From the NCBI RefSeq assembly GCF_900092135.1, contig NZ_FMYF01000002.1:413014-477013 (forward strand): 64,000 nt of DNA, written 5' to 3'. The stretch's first letter is position 1. Each line of letters starts with the position of its first letter. The position numbers and the translations under genes were made by a program. The notes under the pieces are model-generated. The model worked only from the letters and a program-made list of their open reading frames with translations, made no database searches and had not been told where the DNA came from. Source of the DNA: Raineyella antarctica (GTDB taxonomy: Bacteria; Actinomycetota; Actinomycetes; Propionibacteriales; Propionibacteriaceae). Shown one piece after another: positions 42,873-52,126 of the stretch.

Positions 42873-44954
42873 GTGCAAGCAGAAAGAGTGGATGTGCCAG
42901 GTTCTCACCCCATCACACGCCCGCAGGTGCCCGTCGCGCCGGTCCCGTTGGGCCGGGCCGCGAAGGCCACGATCGGGGTCGTCGCCGTCCTGGCCGTGAT
43001 CGGCGTCTGGTCGGTGATGGGCTACCTCGCCGGCCAACCCCCGCTGCCGGCCCGCCCCGAGACCGACCCCTTCACCGGGTACGTCTCCGGCATCGCCGAC
43101 GTCGTCGCGCGGCTCGCGGTGCTGGCCACCCTCGGTGGCCTGATGGCGATCATCGGCTTCACCCCGATCGGCCCCCACCACCAGCTCACCCCCGTCGGGA
43201 AGCGGATCCGTCGCTGGGTCGGCCGTTCCGCCCAGATCTGGCTGTGGAGCTCGCTGCTGCTGTCGGCGGCCAACGCCGCGTACGTCAACGGCGTCCCGCT
43301 GGCCTACACCCTCACCCCCGCGTCCTGGTTCGACTTCATCTCCAGCACCCCGGCCGCACTCGCCTGGTTCGTCAGTGCCCTGGTCGCGCTGGCCACCGTC
43401 GTGGTCGCGTACCGATCCAACCGCTACCCGGCATACGTGCTGTTGTTCCTGGCCGCCACCGTGTCGACGGCGTTCGTCGCGTCGGCCGGCAACGTCAGCG
43501 TCGGCCTGAACCACGACTGGGCGACGGACGCCTCGATCTGGGTGTCGCTTGCCTGGGCCCCGCTGGCCGGCGCCGCGGTCGCCGTGGTCCTGCGGGCCAA
43601 CGACGTCACCGCCCCGGACAGTGTGACCACCGCCGTGAACCGGCTGCGCCGCTACCAGAAGGCCGTCCCGCTGCTGCTCGTGGTGGCCGCCGCCGGCCAC
43701 ACCGTGATCGCCTGGCAGCAGCTCGCCGGGCGGTCCCCGTTCGCCGGGGCGTACGGCTGGGCCACGATCGGCTTCTACGTCACCTTCGCGCTGCTCGCGC
43801 TGAGCTGGGTGTGGCGCCAGGTCCGCGGCGAGGCCGACCCGGCCCGTACGACCCCGGTGGTCGCGGCCCGCTCGGCGTTGCGCGACGTCCTGCTCATGGT
43901 CGCGTACGCGGCGCTCCGCACGGCCGAGAACCACCTGCCGCCGCCGCGGTTCCTGATCCCGCAGTCGATCCAGGTGAACTACCTGGGCTACCAGGTCGAC
44001 ATCCCGGCCACCGCGGCCCGGCTCGCCTCCCTGGGCCGGCCGAACCTGTTGTGGATCGGCCTGGCCGTGATCGCGCTCGCCTCCTACTACTGGGGACTGC
44101 GCAAGGTCCATGCCAAGGGCGACCACTGGCCGATCGTACGGACCCTCTTCTGGACCCTCGGCTGGGTACTGGTGCTCTTCCTGGCCACCTCGGGCCTGTG
44201 GGAGTACTCCACCGTCGCGTACTCGTGGCACATGCTGGTGCACATGACGGTGAACATGCTGGTCCCCGTCCTGTGCCTGCTCGGCGCCCCGGTCACCCTG
44301 CTGCAGGCGGCCGCGCGGATCCGCCGGCACGGCCAGATGCCCGGCCCGCGCGAGGTGACCGTCGAGCTGCACGGCGCCACCTCGCTGCGCAAGGTCCTCA
44401 ACCCGCTGGTCGTGTGGGTGCTGTACGTCAGCTCGCTCTTCCTGGTCTACATGACCCCGCTGTTCCCGTGGCTGATGCGCTACCACTGGGCGCACCAGCT
44501 GATGCTGCTCTACTTCATGGTCACCGGCTACCTGTTCTTCGACCTGGTCATCGGGATCGACAAGTGGACCAACCTGCCTCACATGGGTCGGCTCGCTCTG
44601 GTGATCGGCGTGATGCCCTTCCACGCCATGTTCGCGGTGATGATCCTGCAGGCCGAGCACGTGCTCGGGGCGACCTTCTACCAGGCCATCGACATCCGCT
44701 GGATCCCGGACCTGCTGGCCGACCAGGTGATCGCCGGCCAGATCACCTGGATCGTCGGCGAGGTGCCGCTGCTGATCGTGATCATCGCGCTGGCGCTCCA
44801 GTGGTTCCAGGCCGACAGCCGCGACGCGGTCCGCCTCGACCGGGCGCAGGACAGCGGCCTGGACGACTCGTACGACGCCTACAACGCGATGCTGCAGGAG
44901 CTGTCGGCGCGCGACCAGGAACGCAAGCTCGAGGAGCGGAGGCTCCGACGGTGA
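42873..44954 (+). CDS. CopD-CtaG fusion membrane protein
   Basis: A 693-residue polytopic membrane protein joining a CopD-like copper-resistance domain (first ~320 residues, about eight helices) to a CtaG/caa3 assembly domain (residues ~385-650; W-H-M-L-V-H-M-T-V-N-M-L and H-W-A-H-Q-L-M-L-L-Y carry likely copper-binding His/Met). Such fusions are common in actinobacteria and are linked to copper delivery to cytochrome oxidase. The C-terminal cytoplasmic tail is charged. Starts at 42888 or 42894 are also possible. The stop overlaps the copper ATPase start (GTGA). Confidence 0.87.
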   Translation: MQAERVDVPGSHPITRPQVPVAPVPLGRAAKATIGVVAVLAVIGVWSVMGYLAGQPPLPARPETDPFTGYVSGIADVVARLAVLATLGGLMAIIGFTPIGPHHQLTPVGKRIRRWVGRSAQIWLWSSLLLSAANAAYVNGVPLAYTLTPASWFDFISSTPAALAWFVSALVALATVVVAYRSNRYPAYVLLFLAATVSTAFVASAGNVSVGLNHDWATDASIWVSLAWAPLAGAAVAVVLRANDVTAPDSVTTAVNRLRRYQKAVPLLLVVAAAGHTVIAWQQLAGRSPFAGAYGWATIGFYVTFALLALSWVWRQVRGEADPARTTPVVAARSALRDVLLMVAYAALRTAENHLPPPRFLIPQSIQVNYLGYQVDIPATAARLASLGRPNLLWIGLAVIALASYYWGLRKVHAKGDHWPIVRTLFWTLGWVLVLFLATSGLWEYSTVAYSWHMLVHMTVNMLVPVLCLLGAPVTLLQAAARIRRHGQMPGPREVTVELHGATSLRKVLNPLVVWVLYVSSLFLVYMTPLFPWLMRYHWAHQLMLLYFMVTGYLFFDLVIGIDKWTNLPHMGRLALVIGVMPFHAMFAVMILQAEHVLGATFYQAIDIRWIPDLLADQVIAGQITWIVGEVPLLIVIIALALQWFQADSRDAVRLDRAQDSGLDDSYDAYNAMLQELSARDQERKLEERRLRR

Positions 44955-47515
44955 CCACCACCGATCCGGCCACCACCGATCCGGCCACCACCGATCCGGC
45001 CAGCACTGGTCCGGCCGGCGTGACCGCAGGTGCGCCCATCCTCTCGGTGCCCACGTACGCCGGCCTGGACCAGCGCATCGAGCTCGACATCTCCGGGATG
45101 ACCTGCGCCGCGTGCGCGAACCGGATCGAGAAGAAGCTGAACAAGATGGAGGGCGTACGCGCCACCGTCAACTACGCCACCGAGCGCGCCGTCGTCACCG
45201 GCCTGGCCCCCGAGCGGGCCGCCGACGCGATCGCCACCGTGGAGAAGGCCGGGTACGGCGCCACCGAGGTCACCGACGACGAGGAGTCGACCGGCGCCGA
45301 GGACCGGGTCCGGATGCTGCGCAACCGGCTGGTCGTGGCCGCCCTGCTGACCGTGCCGCTGGGCGACATCGCCATCGTGCTGGCGCTGGCCCCGCAGATG
45401 CGCTTCCCCGGCTGGGAATGGCTGCTCGTGCTGCTGTCGCTGCCGGTCGTCTTCTGGGCCGCACTGCCCTTCCACAAGGCGGCGTGGCGCAACCTGCGGC
45501 ACGGCTCGACCAGCATGGACACCCTGGTGTCGCTGGGCGTGCTGTCCGCGTTCACCTGGTCACTCATCTCGATCATCCTCGGGTCGCCGGACCGTGAGGG
45601 GTACTGGGTCGGCTACGGCATCACGCCGTCCGGGGCCGACACGCTGTACCTGGAGGTGGCCTCCGCGGTCACCACCTTCCTGCTGGCGGGACGCTACTTC
45701 GAGGCCCGCTCCAAGCGCTCGGCACGCAGCGTCCTCAGTGCGCTGGCCGACCTGGCTCCGCGTACGGTCCGGGCGATCCGGGACGGCCGCGAAGAGGTCA
45801 TCCCGCTGGGCGACCTGCGGGTCGGGGACCGCTTCCTGGTCCGTCCCGGCGAACGGATCGCCACCGACGGCGACGTCGTCGTCGGGAACTCGGCGGTCGA
45901 CACCTCGATGATGACCGGCGAGCCGGTCCCCGAGCAGGTCGCCGAGGGGGACACCGTCCTGGGCGGCACCATCAACACCACCGGCGCGCTGATCATCGAG
46001 GCCAGCCGGGTCGGCGCGCACACCCAGCTGGCGCAGATGGCAGCGACCGCCGAGCAGGCCCAGGCCCGCAAGGCCAGCGTGCAGACCCTGGTCGACAAGG
46101 TCGTCGGGGTGTTCGTGCCGGTCGTGATCGGGATCGCACTGCTCACCCTGGCCGGCTGGTTCCTCTCCGGCGCCGGGGCCCGGACATCGTTCAGCGCCGC
46201 CCTGTCGGTACTGATCATCGCCTGCCCGTGCGCGCTGGGACTGGCCACCCCGACCGCACTGATGGTCGGCGTGGGCCGCGGCGGCCAGCTCGGGATCCTG
46301 ATCAAGGGACCGGACGCCCTGGAGGCCAGCGGGCGGATCGACACCGTCGTGCTGGACAAGACCGGCACGCTGACCACCGGCCGGATGGCGCTGGAACGTA
46401 CGGTCGTCGCCGCCGATGGACCGTTGGCAGACGAGGACGCCGTACTCGCGGTGGCCGCGGCGATCGAGCGCCGCTCCGAGCACCCGATCGCCCGTGCCGT
46501 CACCGACGCCGCCGATGCTCGCGGGCTGGCAGTTCCTGGCCTGGGTGCCCAGTTGCGGACGTTGTCGCCAGCTGCGGATGCTGGAACGTCCGCAGCTGGC
46601 GACAACGTCCGCAGCGACGCGGGCGGCGCGTACGACGCGGGCGGCGCGTACGACGCGGGCGGCGCGTACGACGCGGGCGACGCGTACGACGCGGGCGACG
46701 CGTACGACGCGGGCGACGCGTACGTCGTCACCGAGGCCGCCGCGCTGCCCGGCCAGGGCGCCCGGGGTCTGCTGGTCCGCTCCGGGGACGCGGTCCCAGG
46801 GGGCGAGAGCACCGAGGAGGTGATGATCGGCACGCCGGAGCTGATGGCACAGATCGGTGCCATCGTGCCCGACGACATCGCCCGGGCCCTCGAGGCCGCC
46901 GCTGACGAGGGACGTACGGGGGTCGTGCTCGCCATCGGCGGACGCGTCGCCGGTGCCCTGGTCGTCTCCGACCGGATCAAGGACTCCGCAGCCGAGGCCG
47001 TGGCGCGGCTGCGGGCGATGGGATTGCATACGGTCCTGCTCACCGGCGACCACGAGCGCGCCGCCCGGGCTGTCGGCGACAGCGTCGGGGTCGACGAGGT
47101 GATCGCCGGGGTGCTGCCGACCGACAAGGTCGCCACCATCGAACGCCTCCAGGCGGCCGGTCGACGCGTCGCCATGGTGGGCGACGGGATCAACGACGCG
47201 GCGGCGCTGGCCACCGCCAACCTCGGACTGGCCGTCGTGACCGGCACCGACGTGGCGATGAAGTCCGCCGACATCATCCTGGTCCGCAAGAACCTGCAGG
47301 TGGTTCCCGACTCGATCGCCCTGTCGCGCCGCACGCTGCGTACGATCCGGGGCAACCTGGTCTGGGCGTTCGCCTACAACGTGGCGGCGATCCCGCTGGC
47401 CGCGGCCGGGCTGCTGAACCCACTGATCTCGGGGCTGGCGATGTCACTGTCGTCGGTGTTCGTGGTCACCAACTCGATGCGGTTGCGCAAGTTCGAGGCG
47501 GGCCAGTCCCGCTGA
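44951..47515 (+). CDS. copA: Copper-translocating P1B-type ATPase
   Basis: An 854-residue P-type ATPase. A Thr/Asp/Pro-rich lead (three TTDPA repeats) is followed by one HMA domain with G-M-T-C-A-A-C near residue 51. Then come T-G-E-P in the actuator domain, the membrane metal site C-P-C, the phosphorylated D-K-T-G-T near residue 470, S-E-H-P in the N-domain, and G-D-G-I-N-D-A near residue 745. C-P-C indicates Cu(I) export. Residues ~535-591 in the N-domain are an insertion encoded by a palindrome and 18-bp repeats, not a normal family feature. Translationally coupled to CopD-CtaG. Confidence 0.93.
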   Translation: MTTTDPATTDPATTDPASTGPAGVTAGAPILSVPTYAGLDQRIELDISGMTCAACANRIEKKLNKMEGVRATVNYATERAVVTGLAPERAADAIATVEKAGYGATEVTDDEESTGAEDRVRMLRNRLVVAALLTVPLGDIAIVLALAPQMRFPGWEWLLVLLSLPVVFWAALPFHKAAWRNLRHGSTSMDTLVSLGVLSAFTWSLISIILGSPDREGYWVGYGITPSGADTLYLEVASAVTTFLLAGRYFEARSKRSARSVLSALADLAPRTVRAIRDGREEVIPLGDLRVGDRFLVRPGERIATDGDVVVGNSAVDTSMMTGEPVPEQVAEGDTVLGGTINTTGALIIEASRVGAHTQLAQMAATAEQAQARKASVQTLVDKVVGVFVPVVIGIALLTLAGWFLSGAGARTSFSAALSVLIIACPCALGLATPTALMVGVGRGGQLGILIKGPDALEASGRIDTVVLDKTGTLTTGRMALERTVVAADGPLADEDAVLAVAAAIERRSEHPIARAVTDAADARGLAVPGLGAQLRTLSPAADAGTSAAGDNVRSDAGGAYDAGGAYDAGGAYDAGDAYDAGDAYDAGDAYVVTEAAALPGQGARGLLVRSGDAVPGGESTEEVMIGTPELMAQIGAIVPDDIARALEAAADEGRTGVVLAIGGRVAGALVVSDRIKDSAAEAVARLRAMGLHTVLLTGDHERAARAVGDSVGVDEVIAGVLPTDKVATIERLQAAGRRVAMVGDGINDAAALATANLGLAVVTGTDVAMKSADIILVRKNLQVVPDSIALSRRTLRTIRGNLVWAFAYNVAAIPLAAAGLLNPLISGLAMSLSSVFVVTNSMRLRKFEAGQSR
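44957..45001 (+). repeat. 15-bp direct repeat, three copies, at the start of copA
   Basis: Three exact copies of ACCACCGATCCGGCC encode the TTDPA pentapeptide three times just after the GTG. They add a flexible, in-frame lead before the metal-binding domain. Confidence 0.9.
46555..46612. repeat. Perfect 23-bp-arm palindrome inside copA
   Basis: The arm 46555-46577 (starting GCGGACGTTGTCGCC) is the exact reverse complement of 46590-46612, with a 12-nt loop. It lies inside the ATPase N-domain coding sequence and is read in frame. The sequence TTGCGGACGTT at its left edge is also found beside the IS3 element near 21853, which suggests a dispersed palindromic element. Confidence 0.93.
46616..46723 (+). 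repeat. 18-bp tandem repeat, six copies, inside copA
   Basis: Three copies of GACGCGGGCGGCGCGTAC are followed by three of GACGCGGGCGACGCGTAC, differing at one base. They encode D-A-G-G-A-Y three times and D-A-G-D-A-Y three times. The array starts 3 bp after the palindrome, and 18 bp keeps the frame whatever the copy number. Confidence 0.95.
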
Positions 47516-47600
47516 TCCCCGGGCGTGGGGCGGGTTGGCCGGGCCTCTGGGCGAGTTGGCGCAGTCGCGGCGCGGATGTGCCACGCCATCAGCCCGAACC

Positions 47601-48233
47601 TCAGCGGCGACGCAGCAGCAGGAACGCGCCGGCACCCACCGCGACGAGGCCGACCACACCCACCGGGAGCCACGGGCCACCGGTACTGGGCAGCAGCCGG
47701 GCCAACGGGCCGCGCGGAGCGGGCCGCTCGTTCTCGAACGCCTCCACCTTCGTGGCGGCGAAGCCCGGGGGCAGCGTGAACGTGGGCATCGGCGCGGGGC
47801 CGCCCGCCGTACGGTCCCCGACCGCGCGAGGCGAGGGCGTGCTGGACTGCTGCGGCAGCTCGATCACCGGCAGGGCCGAGGTCGAGGCGGCCGGTGAGGG
47901 TGAGGCGGACGAGGATGCTGATGGCGTCGAGGAGGAGGACGCCGACGGGGTCACCGACTTCGAGGGCGAGGGCGACTGCGGTGCCACGCTCGTCGAGGCC
48001 TGCGGCGAGGACGACGACGTGCTGGTCGTCCCGGACGGCGCGGGGGAGCTGGGCTGGACGTACGTCGTCGACGGCGCAGGTGGGGAATAGTTCTTCGACG
48101 ACTCGTTCGTCGAGGAGGGATTGGTCTTGTGCGGAGGGTCGGCGAGGGCGGGCACTGCCGAAGCTGTCACACCGGAGGCCACGACGCCGATGGCTGCCAG
48201 CGAAACACCCAGCTGGCGCAGTGTCGGTCGCAT
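47601..48233 (-). CDS. LPXTG-type cell-wall-anchored stalk protein
   Basis: A 210-residue surface protein. The signal peptide (LGVSLAAIGVVASGVTASAVPALA) is followed by a Ser/Pro/Thr stalk of about 100 residues, then a short globular part, and a sorting signal LPSTG at about residue 182 with a hydrophobic helix and R-R-R tail. A sortase should link it to peptidoglycan. No sortase gene is visible here. AAGGGATCG precedes the ATG. No binding or enzyme domain is recognisable, so it may be a spacer-like display protein. Confidence 0.85.
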   Translation of the reverse strand: MRPTLRQLGVSLAAIGVVASGVTASAVPALADPPHKTNPSSTNESSKNYSPPAPSTTYVQPSSPAPSGTTSTSSSSPQASTSVAPQSPSPSKSVTPSASSSSTPSASSSASPSPAASTSALPVIELPQQSSTPSPRAVGDRTAGGPAPMPTFTLPPGFAATKVEAFENERPAPRGPLARLLPSTGGPWLPVGVVGLVAVGAGAFLLLRRR

Positions 48234-48355
48234 CGATCCCTTCCCAGGTCGTCAAGTGGTCCTGTCCATGGTTTCACGGATCAGGGGCCAGTCGCACCGT
48301 GCGTGCTGCCCGCCTTCCCGAACCATGGCGCCCGAGGGTTGTCCGACCTGCGAGA

Positions 48356-50917
48356 ATGCCGGTGATGATGCTCACCGACGTGATTCCCGCAAGCCCCGAT
48401 CCCGATTCCCTCTACGAGGCCTTCACGGGATGGGCGAACGACCGCGGAATCGACCTCTACCCCCACCAGGACGAGGCGGCGATCGAGCTCTTCTCGGGCA
48501 ACAACGTCATCCTCGCCACCCCGACGGGCTCGGGCAAGACCCTGGTCGCGACCGCGGCGCAGTTCGCGGCGCTGGCCCGGGACGGCGTGAGCTTCTACAC
48601 CGCCCCGATCAAGGCCCTGGTCAGCGAGAAGTTCTTCGCGCTGTGCGAGATCTTCGGCGCCGAGAACGTCGGCATGCTCACCGGCGACGCCTCGGTCAAC
48701 CCCGATGCCCCGATCATCGCCTGCACCGCCGAGGTGCTGGCGAACATCGCGCTGCGCGAGGGCAAGTGGGCGGACATCAGCCAGGTCGTGATGGACGAGT
48801 TCCACTTCTACGCCGAGCCGGACCGTGGCTGGGCCTGGCAGGTGCCGATCCTGTGCCTGCCGCAGTGCCAGTTCCTGCTGATGTCGGCCACCCTGGGCGA
48901 CGTCTCCTTCTTCGCTGAGGACCTCACCGCCCGCACCGGCACGCCGACCGCCGTCGTCGACGACGCCGAACGGCCGATCCCGCTGACGTACGCGTGGTCG
49001 CTCGACCCGCTGCACGAGCTGCTCGAGGAACTGGTCAGCACCCACCAGGCCCCCGCGTACGTGGTGCACTTCACCCAGAAGTCGGCACTGGAGACCGCCC
49101 AGATGCTGCTGTCGGCCAAGCTCGCATCCAAGGAGGAGAAGGCCGCGATCGCCGAGGAGATCGGCGCGTTCCGGTTCCACACCGGCTTCGGCAAGACCCT
49201 GTCCAAGCTGGTCCGCTCAGGCATCGGCGTGCACCACGCCGGCATGCTGCCGCGCTACCGCCGGCTGGTCGAACAGCTCGCCCAGGCCGGCCTGCTCAAG
49301 GTGATCTGCGGCACCGACACCCTCGGGGTGGGCATCAACGTGCCGATCCGTACGGTCGTGTTCACCGGCCTGACCAAGTTCGACGGCACCCGGCACCGGC
49401 TGCTGAAGGCGCGTGAGTTCCACCAGATCGCCGGGCGCGCCGGGCGGGCCGGGTTCGACACCTCCGGCCACGTGATCTGCCAGGCCCCCGAGCACGTGAT
49501 CGAGAACGAGCGCGCGCTGGCCAGGATCGGCGACGACCCGAAGAAGCGCCGCAAGTTCCAGCGCCGCAAGGCCCCCGACGGCTTCGTGTCCTGGACCGAG
49601 GAGACCTTCGAGCGGCTCAAGGCGGCCGAGCCCGAGGCGCTGGTGTCCCGGATGCGCGTCAACGAGGCGATGATCCTCAACGTCGTCGCCCGCCGCGGCA
49701 ACCCGGTCGCCAACATGCGCGACCTGCTGCTGGGCTGCCACGAGGACGAGCGCGGCAAGCGCCGCCTGGTCCGGCGCGCCCTGCGACTGGGGCGCGGCCT
49801 GGTCCAGTCCGGTGTCCTGGTCCGGCTGCCGGCCGCCGACGCCTCGGGACGTACGTACGAGATCGCCCCCGAACTGCAGGACGACTTCGCCCTGAACCAG
49901 CCGCTGGCGCCGTTCGCGCTGGCCGCCCTGGACCTGCTCGACCCGGAGTCCCCGACGTACGTGCTGGACACCGTCTCCATCATCGAGGCGATCCTCGACG
50001 ACCCGTTCGCCGTGCTCTACGAGCAGCAGCACAAGGCCCGCGGCGAGGCGATCGGCGAGATGAAGGCCGACGGCATCGAGTACGAGGAGCGGATGGAGCG
50101 GATCGAGGACGTCACCTGGCCGCGCCCGCTCGCCGACTTGCTGGAGGGCGCGCTGACGGTGTTCGCGCACACCCACCCGTGGGTCTCGCACGACCAGCTG
50201 TCCCCGAAGTCCGTCGTCCGTGACATGTACGAGCGGGGCCAGACCTTCACCGAGTTCGTCAGCCACTACGGGGTGGCCCGCAGCGAGGGGCTGCTGCTGC
50301 GCTACCTGTCCGACGCCTACCGCACCCTGCGCCAGACCGTGCCGGAGGCGCGGCGTACGGAGGAGACCGAGGACCTGCTCGAGTGGCTGGGCGAGACGGT
50401 CCGGCAGACCGACTCCTCGCTGCTGGACGAGTGGGAGGCCCTGACCGACCCACACGCCGTCGCCGAGGCCGCCGCGCGGGTGGCGGCGGGGGAGCAGATC
50501 GCCCCGACCCGCCCGATCACCGGCAACGCCCGGGCGTTCAGGGTGATGATCCGCAACGCGATGTTCCAGAAGGTCCGGCTCGCCGCGGCCGACCGGTTCG
50601 CCGAACTTGCCCGGCTCGACGCGTACGCCGCAGAGTTGCTCGGCACCCGCGCACCGCTGAACGAGGCCGCCTGGGAGAACGCGCTCGGTGACTACTGGGA
50701 CGACCACGAGACGCTCAACGACGGCCCGGCGGCCCGCGGTCCGGCGCTGCTGCGGATCGAGGAGAAGCCTCGCGAGGGCGTCTGGGAGGTGCGCCAGGTG
50801 GTCGACGACCCCGCCGGCGACCACGACTGGTCGTTCCTGGCCACCGTGCACCTGCGGGCCAGTGACGAGGCCGGCGAACCTGTCGTGCTGACCGAGTCCT
50901 TCGACCGGATGGGCTGA
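48356..50917 (+). CDS. Ski2-like DEAD/DEAH-box RNA helicase (DUF3516 type)
   Basis: An 853-residue SF2 helicase. A-T-P-T-G-S-G-K-T (motif I) is near residue 54, D-E-F-H (II) near 146, S-A-T (III) near 178, and G-V-G-I-N-V-P plus H-Q-I-A-G-R-A-G-R (V and VI) near 322-365. The C-terminal ~400 residues match the DUF3516 extension seen in actinobacterial helicases. It probably remodels RNA in the cytoplasm. Alternative ATGs at 48365 and 48368 are equally supported, since no strong ribosome site is seen. Confidence 0.88.
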   Translation: MPVMMLTDVIPASPDPDSLYEAFTGWANDRGIDLYPHQDEAAIELFSGNNVILATPTGSGKTLVATAAQFAALARDGVSFYTAPIKALVSEKFFALCEIFGAENVGMLTGDASVNPDAPIIACTAEVLANIALREGKWADISQVVMDEFHFYAEPDRGWAWQVPILCLPQCQFLLMSATLGDVSFFAEDLTARTGTPTAVVDDAERPIPLTYAWSLDPLHELLEELVSTHQAPAYVVHFTQKSALETAQMLLSAKLASKEEKAAIAEEIGAFRFHTGFGKTLSKLVRSGIGVHHAGMLPRYRRLVEQLAQAGLLKVICGTDTLGVGINVPIRTVVFTGLTKFDGTRHRLLKAREFHQIAGRAGRAGFDTSGHVICQAPEHVIENERALARIGDDPKKRRKFQRRKAPDGFVSWTEETFERLKAAEPEALVSRMRVNEAMILNVVARRGNPVANMRDLLLGCHEDERGKRRLVRRALRLGRGLVQSGVLVRLPAADASGRTYEIAPELQDDFALNQPLAPFALAALDLLDPESPTYVLDTVSIIEAILDDPFAVLYEQQHKARGEAIGEMKADGIEYEERMERIEDVTWPRPLADLLEGALTVFAHTHPWVSHDQLSPKSVVRDMYERGQTFTEFVSHYGVARSEGLLLRYLSDAYRTLRQTVPEARRTEETEDLLEWLGETVRQTDSSLLDEWEALTDPHAVAEAAARVAAGEQIAPTRPITGNARAFRVMIRNAMFQKVRLAAADRFAELARLDAYAAELLGTRAPLNEAAWENALGDYWDDHETLNDGPAARGPALLRIEEKPREGVWEVRQVVDDPAGDHDWSFLATVHLRASDEAGEPVVLTESFDRMG

Positions 50918-51014
50918 GTCGGGTTCCTGGTCCGGGGTCCGATTCGGAGTCCGGTCCGGAGCGAGCAGGGGTCGGCTCGGGGTGGGTCCGGGCAGACCCC
51001 GGTGGCACATCGCC

Positions 51015-51053
51015 GTGACCAATTTGTGATATTTCTGTCCCGTCACTTAGGAT
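51015..51053 (+). promoter_or_regulatory. Promoter with GTGAC-type direct repeats
   Basis: GTGAC (51015) and GTGAT (51026) are 11 bp apart, one helical turn, and overlap a possible -35 TTGTGA (51024-51029). The -10 TAGGAT (51048-51053) follows at 18 bp. GTCAC at 51042 is an inverted copy. The repeat resembles MtrA-type response-regulator sites before cell-wall genes, but this is unproven. Confidence 0.45.
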
Positions 51054-51091
51054 CCGTTCAGGAAGCACCCCCCGGATCGGAAGTTTTGACC

Positions 51092-52018
51092 GTGACCCAG
51101 GCACGACGAGCCGCAGCACGCGGACCCCTGCAACACCTACGGCACCTAGTGACCTCCAGCGCACACGCCCCTCGGGCCACCTACGCGGTGATGGAGGATC
51201 CCGAGGACCGTTACGGGGCCGGCTCCCAGCGACGAGTGGTCCGCCTGGTCGTCCCCGGGATCGCCGCGGCCGTCGCCGTCGGTGGCACCGCGTTCGCCCT
51301 GGCCGGCACCAATGACCCGCAGCTGCAGGCCGTACCGGCCGCCGCGACCCTCCCGGACCGTGACTCGGCAGGCACCAGCCGCTCCGAGGAGCGCCCGCTG
51401 GCCGCCACCCAGACCCCCAGTGCCTCGGCGATGCCGACTGCGACCCCGAGCGCCGGCACCCCGAGCGCGCAGCCCCAGAAGCTGGGCGGTTCCGCCTTCA
51501 CCCCGAAGCCGTCGCCCGCCCCTTCACTGACGGCCAAGGCGAGCGCGTCTGCCACCAGCAAGGCGACCACCAGCAGCAGCCCGAAGGCCACGGCCGCCCC
51601 GACCAAGGCGCCGACCAAGGCCCCGGCCCAGGCCACGACGAAGACCACGACGGCCAAGGCGACCGGCTCGGTGGCCAACTGCCCGGCCCCGACCGGCTGG
51701 CTCGGCCCGAACGCCCAGAAGGTCTACGAGGCCAGCTGCATCAACTTCCCGTACGTCTCGGCGTACGGCGGCGCCCGCCCCGGTGACCCGGGTGAGCACG
51801 GCACCGGCAACGCGATCGACATCATGATCTCCGGCGACCGCGGGCTGGCCATCGCCGCCTACATGCGGGCGAATGCCTCCCGCCTGGGCGTGACCGAGGT
51901 CATCTACCAGCAGAAGATCTGGACCGTGCAGCGCTCCTCCGAGGGCTGGCGCCCGATGTCGGACCGCGGCAGCACGACCGCCAACCACTACGACCACGTG
52001 CACGTGTCGGTCAGCTGA
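51092..52018 (+). CDS. Membrane-anchored protein with C-terminal M15-like domain
   Basis: About 308 residues. A single membrane segment (VVPGIAAAVAVGGTAFALAG, near residue 55) acts as an uncleaved anchor. A long Ala/Pro/Thr/Ser/Lys-rich linker follows, and then a C-terminal ~100-residue domain (N-C-P-A-P-T-G ... G-N-A-I-D-I-M-I ... N-H-Y-D-H-V-H-V-S) like those in actinobacterial cell-wall proteins related to D,D-carboxypeptidases. The final H-Y-D-H-V-H and the earlier D-I could be metal ligands. The GTG start at 51092 is uncertain; an ATG at 51191 is possible. Confidence 0.72.
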   Translation: MTQARRAAARGPLQHLRHLVTSSAHAPRATYAVMEDPEDRYGAGSQRRVVRLVVPGIAAAVAVGGTAFALAGTNDPQLQAVPAAATLPDRDSAGTSRSEERPLAATQTPSASAMPTATPSAGTPSAQPQKLGGSAFTPKPSPAPSLTAKASASATSKATTSSSPKATAAPTKAPTKAPAQATTKTTTAKATGSVANCPAPTGWLGPNAQKVYEASCINFPYVSAYGGARPGDPGEHGTGNAIDIMISGDRGLAIAAYMRANASRLGVTEVIYQQKIWTVQRSSEGWRPMSDRGSTTANHYDHVHVSVS

Positions 52019-52070
52019 CGTCCCACCGGAGCCATGCCCCACCGGAACGGCTCCGACGATCGCACCTGAC

Positions 52071-52104
52071 AGGACGACCCCCCGGCACGCCGGGGGGTCG
52101 TCCT
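52071..52104. terminator. Strong bidirectional terminator
   Basis: A 34-nt perfect palindrome (AGGACGACCCCCCGGC with its reverse complement, 52071-52104) lies between the convergent M15-like and FKBP genes. It is followed by a T/C-rich tail (CGTTCTCGTTG) on the plus strand, so it can serve both genes. Confidence 0.85.
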
Positions 52105-52126
52105 CGTTCTCGTTGTCGGGTCGGGG

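Noticed and set aside
46616-46723. Regular repeats resembling a CRISPR array
   Set aside because: Units are directly adjacent with no spacers and encode protein in frame.
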